Part shown: positions 7,478-14,127 of the stretch, piece by piece
How the letters are laid out: every line of letters starts with the position of its first letter
How positions within the stretch are numbered: position 1 is the stretch's first letter
Origin: Microcaldota archaeon
GTDB lineage: Archaea; Micrarchaeota; Micrarchaeia; Micrarchaeales; Micrarchaeaceae
Direction of reading: 5' to 3'
Assembly (NCBI GenBank): GCA_021790455.1
Contig: JAJYDY010000006.1
Location: 1 to 35,725 of the forward strand
Length of the DNA: 35,725 nt
Position numbers and translations under genes: made by a program
Notes under the pieces: model-generated
Told to the model about the DNA's origin: nothing
The model's input: the letters and a program-made list of their open reading frames with translations, nothing else
The model's database searches: none

Positions 7478-7620
7478 GCCAGGGTGGCAGAATCCGGTAA
7501 TGCGCCGGTCTTGAGTTTTCAAAACATCAAGAGCTGATTAGTGATGCAAAAAGAAAACCGGCGCCCCTCGGGGCTTTAGGGTTCAAAAGCAGAAACCTGC
7601 TGAAATTCCCTACCCTGGCG
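7478..7620 (+). tRNA. tRNA-Ser (anticodon UGA) with two introns
   Basis: The acceptor GCCAGGG pairs with CCCTGGC and the discriminator is G, as in archaeal tRNA-Ser. The anticodon stem CCGGT/ACCGG holds C-U-UGA-G, giving anticodon UGA. A 40-base intron at 7516-7555 follows G37, the canonical 37/38 site. The long variable arm is GCCCC/GGGGC. The T-stem TAGGG/CCCTA encloses 26 bases; removing 7588-7606 (19 bases) restores TTCAAAT, a second intron at 59/60. That precursor region forms a full bulge-helix-bulge: UUCA/UGAA core, AAA and AUU bulges, and a GCAG/CUGC inner stem. The anticodon-loop intron has a weaker core (CUU/AAG) and an internal CATCA/TGATG stem. Confidence 0.93.
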
Positions 7621-7632
7621 TACGACGTTTGC

Positions 7633-7648
7633 GATAGCTGTAGCTATC
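7633..7648 (+). terminator. Short perfect hairpin just after tRNA-Ser
   Basis: GATAGC and GCTATC form a six-pair stem with a TGTA loop, starting 12 bases after the tRNA. It could mark the 3' end of the tRNA transcript, but no clear T-run follows, so the role is uncertain. Confidence 0.3.
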
Positions 7649-7686
7649 TACAAATATCCGGAAAGGCGAGTTGATCTATCGAGAAA

Positions 7687-8068
7687 ATGTCCTCACCAAA
7701 CCTGGTTACCACCCAGCGTAGGGGAGTCCCCAGCAGAATGGGAGAATAGCGCCCCGCACACAGGCGCCAGAGCAAGTAGCGCATGGCTGGATTATGGGGC
7801 AGCAGGGGCGCCAACACCTTGGTTCGAAGAGCTCAAAAGCGGATTTCAGGACCTTGCGGGCAGGCTTGGCAGGATAGCCGCATGCGCGAGCGCACTGCAG
7901 AGCGCAAAGCAGAAGATAGGGCAGTATCTCGAAGAGGAGAAGTCGCGTGCGAAGCTGGGGGCAGGGACCGGGGAGAGCACCGATGACTATTTCAAGGGAG
8001 CAATGGCCAGGCTAGACTCTATACTCAGAAAAGCGCCAACATCGTCGCAAAATGGCGACAAGAGTTAA
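7687..8068 (+). pseudogene. Unknown small protein gene, apparently split by a +1 frameshift
   Basis: An ATG at 7687 opens a frame (MSSPNLVTTQRR...) that stops at 7747-7749. From about 7720 the +1 frame reads a convincing protein: GESPAEWENSAPHTGARASSAWLDYG, then PWFEELKSGFQDLAGRLGRI, KQKIGQYLEEEK and a C-terminal LDSILRKAP, ending at TAA 8066-8068. That frame has no upstream ATG, GTG or TTG before residue-rich sequence begins. Joined near the GGGGAG/TCCCC run at 7721-7731, the product would be about 126 residues. It would have a Pro/Ala-rich first half and a helical second half. The cause may be a homopolymer sequencing error, a decayed gene or a programmed shift. A GGCGAGTTGATC stretch upstream of the ATG resembles a ribosome binding site. 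Confidence 0.45.
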
Positions 8069-8192
8069 CCTGTTTGTATTGCGCCGGTAAACGCACTTTC
8101 AGCATTCTTGTGAACATTCCCCTTTAAATATCTTCCATTCAAGGGTGCAAAGAATATTATTAGGAGCAAAAGATATCAGCCCTTTCCCTGCT

Positions 8193-8210
8193 GTTTGACA
8201 AGTGTCAAAC
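8193..8210. promoter_or_regulatory. 18-base palindrome, operator-like or terminator stem
   Basis: GTTTGACA and TGTCAAAC are perfect 8-base arms separated by AG. The palindrome lies 23 bases upstream of the TATA box at 8233 that serves the gene at 8262. That position suits a repressor or activator site. The arms are followed by T-rich sequence, so a terminator for a short transcript from the TATA-like CTTTAAATAT at 8132 is an alternative. Confidence 0.45.
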
Positions 8211-8232
8211 CTCACTTCCGCTTTTTCCTTTG

Positions 8233-8240
8233 TTATAAAT
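8233..8240 (+). promoter_or_regulatory. TATA box of the gene at 8262
   Basis: TTATAAAT is centred 25 bases before the ATG at 8262, which predicts a leaderless mRNA. Confidence 0.6.
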
Positions 8241-8261
8241 ATTAAGTGAGCGAATTAGGTT

Positions 8262-8723
8262 ATGGGGGCTGCAATGACACACATGATACGCGATGAACCA
8301 TGTCCCTGGGCCGCGACAGCACCGGCGGTGAGCGCCAGGAATACCGCACTTTCCAGAATTGACTTCGTGGTACTTGCGTATCTGAGAGTCCACGATGACG
8401 CGGTGCATCGCGCTGAATTGAATGGGCACAAGATTCCAGACCAGCATGCGGAAGTCCTGAGGCTGCTGCGTGCAGCAGCGATGCAGGTTAGCAAGGATCA
8501 CCTTTTCCCTCTCGAAGCCGCAAACTCCGCCGCTATTTTCGACAGCAGGAACAGAGGCCTCGCGCGCGTTCAGATAACCATAAACAAGTTAGCCGCAAGA
8601 TTCAGGGAACTTTGGTCAAAGCCAGAACCAAGCGTGAGCGAGGTAGCAATCGCATTCAGGGCTATTTCCACAGAGATATTCAATCAGCACTACAACACAA
8701 ACAGAAGGATGTGGAGCGATTAG
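8262..8723 (+). CDS. Uncharacterised small protein
   Basis: I do not recognise this 153-residue, mostly helical protein. After a short N-terminal part it reads RIDFVVLAYLRVHDDAVHRAE and then several amphipathic helices, with QHYNTNRRMWSD at the end. There is no membrane segment, signal peptide or Cys cluster. The perfectly spaced TATA box and the leaderless ATG support a real gene. Its stop overlaps the stop of the convergent DUF92 gene by four bases. The 8-2-8 palindrome upstream suggests specific regulation. Confidence 0.6.
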   Translation: MGAAMTHMIRDEPCPWAATAPAVSARNTALSRIDFVVLAYLRVHDDAVHRAELNGHKIPDQHAEVLRLLRAAAMQVSKDHLFPLEAANSAAIFDSRNRGLARVQITINKLAARFRELWSKPEPSVSEVAIAFRAISTEIFNQHYNTNRRMWSD

Positions 8724-9439
8724 ATAAGGACGACCAGCGCGAACCCTACGAGCGCACCAGCTACGCTGCAGATGAAGTTCGAGGTGTACTTGTTCCCTAT
8801 TCCCTTCTCCTCAAAGTATCCCAGATAGGAGTCTGATATCGTCCCTACGAAACCGCCGACTATCGCCGATGCGATAAGGAGCAGGAGAAGAGGTGGGACG
8901 CTGCTGCATCCGCCAACAGAGCAGTTGAAGAGGGTTGGGTTGAAGAAGAAGAAAACAAGCGCGGAAACTATTGCGATGAGGAATGCACCGAAGACCCCCA
9001 TGCCGATGCCGAAGAGCGTAACGCCGCCAGACGTGCCCTTCTCGACTTTCTTAAACGTGACTATGGATGTAGGCTCCCCATCGAGGACCCCTATCTCGCT
9101 GCTGAACTTGTCTGCTGTGACTGCGGCAACGCTAGCCATGAAGGTGAAGGTGTAGACAGTACCGGACAGGCCGAAGGCCTGGAAGTGTGCGAGGAGCACG
9201 AAGATAAGGGGGCCCAAGCCGTTCGCAACAACGTTCTTTATTCCCCTGGTCTTCTGGTACTGCCTTATCTTCTTCTTGTATTTAGTGCCAAGGTGGGTGA
9301 CCATTGCGGATAGCACAAGGAAGTAGATCATGACGAAGATGTAGAAGCTGCCAAGGAGTGGACCTCCAAGATAGAGCATAACCAGAGCGATGAGCAGAGC
9401 TAGCAAAACGCCCTTGATATCGAGGGTAAGTATATCCAC
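8720..9439 (-). CDS. DUF92/TMEM19-family membrane protein
   Basis: This 239-residue integral membrane protein has about six hydrophobic helices. Family marks are the RGIKNVVANGLGP segment, the AAVTADKFSSEIGVL motif (usually ADT-x-SSEIG), and KGTSGGVTLFGIGMG. Another SDS segment (TISDSYLGYFEEKG) follows. The plant homologue VTE6 is a phytyl-phosphate kinase, so a role in isoprenoid phosphate salvage is possible but unproven here. A Cys-containing loop (FNCSVGGCSS) interrupts the C-terminal half. The start is a GTG at 9439; no ATG is available in frame nearby. Confidence 0.82.
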   Translation of the reverse strand: MDILTLDIKGVLLALLIALVMLYLGGPLLGSFYIFVMIYFLVLSAMVTHLGTKYKKKIRQYQKTRGIKNVVANGLGPLIFVLLAHFQAFGLSGTVYTFTFMASVAAVTADKFSSEIGVLDGEPTSIVTFKKVEKGTSGGVTLFGIGMGVFGAFLIAIVSALVFFFFNPTLFNCSVGGCSSVPPLLLLLIASAIVGGFVGTISDSYLGYFEEKGIGNKYTSNFICSVAGALVGFALVVLI

Positions 9440-9497
9440 AGCATCAATCCATAACTATGAAAGCAGACTGGAACGTCCGAAGTTATACATCTCGTGA

Positions 9498-9515
9498 GAA
9501 GCTTTTTAAAGCTTC
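9498..9515. promoter_or_regulatory. 8-2-8 palindrome containing a TATA-like core
   Basis: GAAGCTTT and AAAGCTTC are perfect arms around TT. The centre TTTTTAAA can act as a TATA box toward either side: toward the DUF92 gene at 9439 (leader of about 40 bases) or toward the structured stretch starting near 9532. Confidence 0.4.
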
Positions 9516-9531
9516 TTTTTCCATATTTTAT

Positions 9532-9640
9532 TACGGGTTCTCTAAAGGAAGGTCGTGAAAGAACTGGTCGCCTTGCCGGTGTGGCTTAAAAACCCGCCGG
9601 CACTTGTTCTTTTTGAAACAAGTGCGTAGTTTTCTTCTCC
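9532..9640 (+). ncRNA. Candidate small structured RNA upstream of radA
   Basis: There is no gene between 9440 and 9733. From a TATA-like centre at 9506, a transcript would begin near 9532. It contains GGGTT that can pair with AACCC. A seven-pair stem GCCGGTG/CGCCGGC (9575-9581 with 9595-9601) is followed directly by an eight-pair hairpin CACTTGTT/AACAAGTG (9601-9624) and then T-rich sequence that could terminate it. No C/D or H/ACA box is convincing. The two stems share C9601, so they may alternate or stack. Confidence 0.35.
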
Positions 9641-9681
9641 TGCAGTTGCATTTTTCCCTCGAAGAGTGTGCTGTGTTCCAA

Positions 9682-9691
9682 CCTTTAAATA
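9682..9691 (+). promoter_or_regulatory. TATA box of radA
   Basis: CCTTTAAATA is centred about 47 bases before the ATG at 9734, predicting a leader of around 20 bases that contains AAGGTG. Confidence 0.5.
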
Positions 9692-9733
9692 TCTTCTCCT
9701 TCATAATTAAGGTGTCAAAATAGTCGTGTTTTA

Positions 9734-10684
9734 ATGGCAAAGGAAAAAGCGATAAGGGAGCTGGAGGACCTGCCTGGCATCGGGGAAACCACAGCCGAGA
9801 AGCTCAGGGCCCTGGGCATAGCATCCCTCGAACAGGTTGCTGTAAAGTCCCCCCACGAGCTTGCGGAGATAACTGGCATCAGTGTAGAGGCCGCGAAGAA
9901 GGCTGTCCAGGCAGCTCAGGAATCCACGACCATAAACTATGAGACTGGAGAAGCCATCCTCGAGAAGAGGAAGGAGATAGGCAAGATAACCACAGGCAGC
10001 AAGGACCTCGACGAACTCATAGGTGGCGGAGTGGAGACGAACGCCATCACTGAGGCATATGGCAAGTTTTCCTCAGGGAAATCGCAGATAGCGTTCCAGC
10101 TGGCCGTCAACGTGCAGCTGCCGAAGAAGGACGGCGGGATGGATGGCGCTGCGCTGTTCATAGACACAGAAGGCACGTTCAGGCCTGAGAGGATAGCCAG
10201 CATGGCCGCGGCGGCAGGCATGGACCAGAAGAAGGTGCTCGAGAACATAATAGTGGTCAGGGCAATCACGACAGACCAGCAGATTCTCACTGCGGAAAGG
10301 GCTGACAAGCTAATTCAGGAAAAGAACATCAAGCTCATTATCGTCGATTCGATGACCTCCCTATTCAGGAGCGAGTTCCTGGGAAGGGGTGCACTCGGAG
10401 AGAGACAGCAGAAGCTCAACAGTCATGTGCACAGGCTGCAGACCCTTGCCGATAAATACAACATCGCGGTCTACATAACCAACCAGGTGATGGACAATCC
10501 AGGGATAATGTTCGGCGATCCGACTACGCCGATAGGGGGCAACGTGCTGGCTCACGCCGCCACGACAAGGCTTTACCTGAGGAAGAGCAAGGAGGAGAAG
10601 AGGATAGTCAGGCTTGTGGACTCGCCGAGCCAGCCAGAGGGGGAATGCGTGATAAAAGTCACGCCGAATGGCATAAAGGACTAA
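9734..10684 (+). CDS. radA: DNA repair and recombination protein RadA
   Basis: RadA is the archaeal Rad51/RecA-family recombinase that forms filaments on single-stranded DNA and drives strand exchange. The 316 residues start with a helix-hairpin-helix domain (LPGIGETTAEKLRALGI, about 14-60). A linker motif TTGSKDLDELIGGG and the ATPase core follow. Walker A is GKFSSGKS at 110-117, where most RadA have GEFGSGKT, so the loop differs in three positions. Walker B is KLIIVDSM, and the GERQQKLNSHVHRLQ segment and YITNQV strand are typical. Length and domain order fit the family. dph5 follows after 17 bases. Confidence 0.97.
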   Translation: MAKEKAIRELEDLPGIGETTAEKLRALGIASLEQVAVKSPHELAEITGISVEAAKKAVQAAQESTTINYETGEAILEKRKEIGKITTGSKDLDELIGGGVETNAITEAYGKFSSGKSQIAFQLAVNVQLPKKDGGMDGAALFIDTEGTFRPERIASMAAAAGMDQKKVLENIIVVRAITTDQQILTAERADKLIQEKNIKLIIVDSMTSLFRSEFLGRGALGERQQKLNSHVHRLQTLADKYNIAVYITNQVMDNPGIMFGDPTTPIGGNVLAHAATTRLYLRKSKEEKRIVRLVDSPSQPEGECVIKVTPNGIKD

Positions 10685-10701
10685 GAGCGGTGCGTGATAA
10701 T

Positions 10702-11457
10702 GTGCTTTATCTAATAGGAATAGGGTTGAACAAGAAGGACTTCCCTATAGGCGCAGTAGCTCTCTGCGAGAAGTGCGACGTCTACATAGACAGGTACACA
10801 ACATTCGTCGACGAAGAGAAGATGTCGTATATAACAGGGCTGCTTGGAAAGAGGCCCGTGGAGCTTGGGAGGGCGCAGATGGAAGAGGAACTGCCAGAGC
10901 TGCTCGAAGAGGCAAAGGGGAAGGATGTAGCGTTGCTGATAGGCGGCGACCCGCTTGTTGCCACTACGCACAAGATAATATTTATAGAGGCGAAGAAAGC
11001 AGGAGTGAAGGTCGAGGTGAGGCATGCTTCGTCAATCCTCTCAGCGATAATAGGCGAGAGCGGACTGGACTTCTACAGGTTCGGCGCGATATGCACGGTG
11101 TCGAGGTGGACAACCAACTACACACCCACCTCTTTCTACGAGACGATAAAGAGGAACATCGACAGCAACTTACACAGCATTGTGCTCTTGGACTACGACC
11201 CAGTGAGGAACTCATCGCTCGAGACGAAGGAGGCGATAAGGATAATGGAGGCTGCCGAGTCGAAGTATGGGAACGGCATAATTACAGATTACAGTACCGT
11301 CTTCATAATGCACAAGATAGCGCTTGACGACCAGCAGAAGCTCCTCACAACGATAGGCGAGGCGAAGAGGCTCACCTTCCCGAGCGGCCCTACGGCCATG
11401 GTCATCCCGGCGAACCTAAGCGACATAGAGAAGGAGACGATCGAAAGCATGTACTAG
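10702..11457 (+). CDS. dphB: Diphthine synthase (diphthamide biosynthesis methyltransferase)
   Basis: Dph5/DphB methylates the modified histidine of elongation factor 2 with S-adenosylmethionine on the way to diphthamide. The 252-residue chain starts with the family's LYLIGIGL strand and contains GGDPLVATTH, HASSILSAIIGESGL and YNPTS-like YTPTSFYETI, all characteristic of this tetrapyrrole-methylase-fold family. I chose GTG at 10702 because the family begins at M-LYLIG and because GCGTGAT lies four to five bases upstream. In-frame upstream GTG codons would add residues that belong to the radA tail region. It lies between radA and endA in one probable operon. Confidence 0.94.
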   Translation: MLYLIGIGLNKKDFPIGAVALCEKCDVYIDRYTTFVDEEKMSYITGLLGKRPVELGRAQMEEELPELLEEAKGKDVALLIGGDPLVATTHKIIFIEAKKAGVKVEVRHASSILSAIIGESGLDFYRFGAICTVSRWTTNYTPTSFYETIKRNIDSNLHSIVLLDYDPVRNSSLETKEAIRIMEAAESKYGNGIITDYSTVFIMHKIALDDQQKLLTTIGEAKRLTFPSGPTAMVIPANLSDIEKETIESMY

Positions 11458-11464
11458 TGGGTAA

Positions 11465-12619
11465 ATGGCACTTCTACTGGAGCTTGTTGACGGGAAGAGC
11501 GCGATAGCCTCAGACCAGTCTACGAAAGACATACTTGCGAAGGGCCACTTCGGCGAGATAAAAGGCAACATCCTATACCTGCAGCCAGAGGAGGTGCTCT
11601 ACCTGGTCGACGTGAGGAACGCAGAGCTGAAGAAAGATGGAAGGGCGCTGGACTTCAACGAAGCGGCAAGGGCCTTCGGGATAAAGGGGAAGATGCTGGC
11701 AAGGTACCTCACTTACAAGGACTGGAGGGACAGGGGGCTTGTCATAAAGGGGCCGGAGTTCCTGAAAAGGGAGAGCACGAAGACGCCGATAAAGAGGTAT
11801 CCCCCTGGAACCCTGAAGATGAAGCCCTACAAGCTCGAGGGTGTATTCTACCCTGAAGACCTTACAACGATAGTCAGCAGCAGAGAGGACGCCAGGGAAA
11901 TATACCTGCAGCACTGGTTCGGGCAGTATGGGACCTACAAGGTGAGCAACAGGGGGTCGCTGAACAAGCTCGACGTCTACGAGACAATATTCCTCCTCGA
12001 CAACGGGAACCTGAAGGTATCCAACTTCACGAGAGCAGAGATTTTCGCGCATGCAGCCAAGAGGAGGAAGGATTTCCCAAAGCTGTATGATGTCTACGCA
12101 GACTGGAGGAGCAAAGGGTACGTAGTAAAGACCGGATTCAAGTTCGGGACGCATTTCAGGATTTACTTCCCGGGCGCGAGGCCGGACAACAATGAGGAAT
12201 GGTCGCACTCGAAGCACGTAGTCCATGTATTCCCTAGGGACGTGAAGCTGCTGATATCAGAGTGGGCGAGGGCGATAAGGGTTGCGCATTCTGTCAGGAA
12301 GACGTTCATACTTGCAATCCCTGGAAAGAGCAGGGAGAAGAAGCTCGCGATCGACTTTATCCTCTACCACAGGAAGAAAGGCAACATCGAGGTTCCAGAG
12401 GAGGACGCGCCAAGGTTCGGCATGCTCTCCTTGAGCGAGGACGAATACATAGGGGGAGCAGAGCTGTCAGCGATAATAAGCCAGGCGAAGGCGCACAAGC
12501 TGGAACTCGTAATTGCGATAGCAGACAGGGAGACGGCTGTGACTTACTACAAGGTGAGAAGGATAGAGCTTCCAAGAAGCGACTACGAATACTACGAGAT
12601 AGACTGGATGCAGCCCTAG
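11465..12619 (+). CDS. endA: tRNA splicing endonuclease, three-unit ARMAN (epsilon-2) type
   Basis: EndA cuts bulge-helix-bulge RNA to release introns from tRNA and rRNA. The 384 residues fit an alphaN-alpha-betaC chain: an N-terminal EndA-like unit without catalytic residues (about 1-110), a catalytic unit, and a C-terminal beta-like unit (about 285-384). In the middle unit GYVVKTGFKFGTHFRIY carries Tyr219 and His230, and RVAHSVRKTF carries Lys279, the expected Tyr-His-Lys triad. The stretch between His and Lys is longer than in Archaeoglobus EndA. Single-chain dimers of this type were described from ARMAN and accept non-canonical sites, which matches the T-loop introns in this window. It starts eight bases after dphB. 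Confidence 0.9.
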   Translation: MALLLELVDGKSAIASDQSTKDILAKGHFGEIKGNILYLQPEEVLYLVDVRNAELKKDGRALDFNEAARAFGIKGKMLARYLTYKDWRDRGLVIKGPEFLKRESTKTPIKRYPPGTLKMKPYKLEGVFYPEDLTTIVSSREDAREIYLQHWFGQYGTYKVSNRGSLNKLDVYETIFLLDNGNLKVSNFTRAEIFAHAAKRRKDFPKLYDVYADWRSKGYVVKTGFKFGTHFRIYFPGARPDNNEEWSHSKHVVHVFPRDVKLLISEWARAIRVAHSVRKTFILAIPGKSREKKLAIDFILYHRKKGNIEVPEEDAPRFGMLSLSEDEYIGGAELSAIISQAKAHKLELVIAIADRETAVTYYKVRRIELPRSDYEYYEIDWMQP

Positions 12620-12643
12620 GCGCCTGGAGCAAAATAGATCGAC

Positions 12644-13606
12644 CTATTGGCTCTCGGTAACGAATGGCTTGCTCTCGGTCTTGCGCAGCACCTCGTTTAT
12701 CGCGCGGACGACCTTCTCCCCCGCCTCCCTGTCATTTCCAAATGCCGCCATGGTGCGCCTGTTCAAGGAGCGAATGAATCTTTTCTCAGTGTAGCTCATT
12801 ATCCTCGTCGGCAATTCAGCTCTCCTCCTGAGTTCGGCGTCGTACATCACAGCCAGGGTCGAGGCGAGCTTATCACTGTTGCCATATATGACAAGTCTGC
12901 CAGCCAGCCTGAAGAAAAGAAGCTTCGGCGTCGGCAGTATCGCAAGCCTGAAACCTTCGCTTTCGCTTTCCAAATCAAGCGCGGTCACAAGGCGGCAGTG
13001 GTGCATTTTGCTGCTTGCACTGACGAAGAACCCGCGCTTCCTGAAAGTTTCGATTACCCGCTCCTTCTCGGCTTCAATGCTCCGCATGATTGCGCTTGCG
13101 CTGCTCTCATTACGGGATTCTTTGTAGCCCTCCGGGTCATTTACGAAGCGCAGATAGGTCTCCACCGTCTTCAGAGTGAGCTCATGCCTGGCTGCAATGT
13201 CCTTGTTGCTATATCCTGCAAGCTTCATGATCAGGCATTTCCTCACGTGCGGAGGCGCCTCCTGCAATAAGCCGTTCCCATCTGAGCGCAGGATCCATCC
13301 GTATGGGTGCATGAATTTTTCCCTCAGGAATTGCAGCAGCTCCCTCCTTTCTATCTGCGATGCAGGCGATAGCCTGAGCATGCGCCCGGATCCAACCGGC
13401 GACCTCTCAATCAGGTCTGCTTTCGCCAGCTCAAGAACAAGGCGTTTTCCTCCATCCTTGCTCAATCCAGAAATCTTGTGGAACTCTCTCTGCAACGGAT
13501 TTTCATAAAGCGCATTGCACACGCTCTCCGCTAGCCTGAATGCCTTGCTTTGCCCATCGGCATAGGCTGAGCCGCCCATTGCGCTAACGCTGAAAGGCCG
13601 TTCCAT
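12644..13606 (-). CDS. Putative helix-turn-helix regulatory protein
   Basis: The 320 residues suggest two DNA-binding parts. The first is an N-terminal winged-helix-like segment (ESVCNALYENPLQREFHKIS, about 30-85). The second is a LuxR/GerE-type helix-turn-helix around 125-160 (MKLAGYSNKDIAARHELTLK followed by TVETYLRF). The C-terminal half is alpha/beta with strands such as FRLAILPTPKLLFFRLAGRLVIY and no recognisable motif. I used the ATG at 13606 because a TATA-like AACTTAAATA (13631-13640) is centred 29 bases upstream, implying a leaderless mRNA. Target and ligand are unknown. It is convergent with endA, leaving 24 bases between stops. Confidence 0.65.
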   Translation of the reverse strand: MERPFSVSAMGGSAYADGQSKAFRLAESVCNALYENPLQREFHKISGLSKDGGKRLVLELAKADLIERSPVGSGRMLRLSPASQIERRELLQFLREKFMHPYGWILRSDGNGLLQEAPPHVRKCLIMKLAGYSNKDIAARHELTLKTVETYLRFVNDPEGYKESRNESSASAIMRSIEAEKERVIETFRKRGFFVSASSKMHHCRLVTALDLESESEGFRLAILPTPKLLFFRLAGRLVIYGNSDKLASTLAVMYDAELRRRAELPTRIMSYTEKRFIRSLNRRTMAAFGNDREAGEKVVRAINEVLRKTESKPFVTESQ

Positions 13607-13689
13607 GAGTCTCAACTCTTAACGAACAGATATTTAAGTTTTTCGAAAAGAGGCTGGAATAAGGGAACTGAGGGATAGAGTACTGCGCA

Positions 13690-13995
13690 TCAGCCCTGGC
13701 TGTGCCTCATTACCTCCCTTCTCCCGGATGTCCTGCACATCGTACATATCCCTATGTTCGGGTCGTAGTGCGAACCGCAGACCATCTGGCCACACAGCTT
13801 GCACCTGTGCTCAGCCGGGCTGTAACACACAGCGCAGACGGCCCTCCCCCTGCCCTTGCAAGAGAGGCAGATTCCTGTAGAAATGTCGAAGTGCTCGCTG
13901 CACACCTTCTTGTGGCAGATAGTGCACGTATGGCGTGGCGCCCCACCGCAATAGGCACAGGTGTCCTTGTTCTCCATGATATGCATTGGCACCAT
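13690..13995 (-). CDS. Tandem zinc-finger protein (B-box/HIT-like repeats)
   Basis: This 101-residue protein is built from two near-identical Cys/His modules. Each follows C-x2-C-x(7-8)-C-x2-C-x4-C-x2-H-x(7-8)-C-x2-C. The first is CAYCGGAPRHTC...CSEHFD...CLSC and the second CAVCYSPAEHRC...CGSHYD...CTMC. Such cross-brace modules bind two zinc ions each and usually mediate protein or RNA contacts. The duplication is internal to this gene. I chose the ATG at 13995 because AAGGTG lies nine bases upstream; ATG at 13977 is an alternative that removes six residues. Partner and function are unknown. Confidence 0.7.
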   Translation of the reverse strand: MVPMHIMENKDTCAYCGGAPRHTCTICHKKVCSEHFDISTGICLSCKGRGRAVCAVCYSPAEHRCKLCGQMVCGSHYDPNIGICTMCRTSGRREVMRHSQG

Positions 13996-14127
13996 GCATT
14001 TTAACACCTTCGCAGAAAGGCAAAGGTGCAGGTTTTCTTTAAGAAGGCTTTGTTTTTTGTCGTTCTCTTTCAAGCGCTTAAATAATCCAATTGAGATTCT
14101 TTTCTAGGGGGTAGTACGCAAACAGAA

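Noticed and set aside
5573-7522. Longer version of the HerA-like gene starting inside tRNA-Ser
   Set aside because: The extra 39 codons would cover the TATA element and part of the tRNA. The ATG at 7405 has an ideal GGTGA site.
7621-7800. RNase P RNA or SRP RNA after tRNA-Ser
   Set aside because: I looked for the conserved RNase P and SRP blocks and found none. The sequence is better explained as the start of the frameshifted gene.
7783-7986. Plus-strand frame of 67 codons starting with ATG at 7783
   Set aside because: It is very Arg-rich and lies in a different frame from the protein-like sequence ending at 8068, of which it is a shadow.
9531-9740. Minus-strand frame of 69 codons upstream of radA
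   Set aside because: It covers the radA promoter and the palindromic stems, is Lys/Arg/Cys-rich without pattern, and has no binding site.
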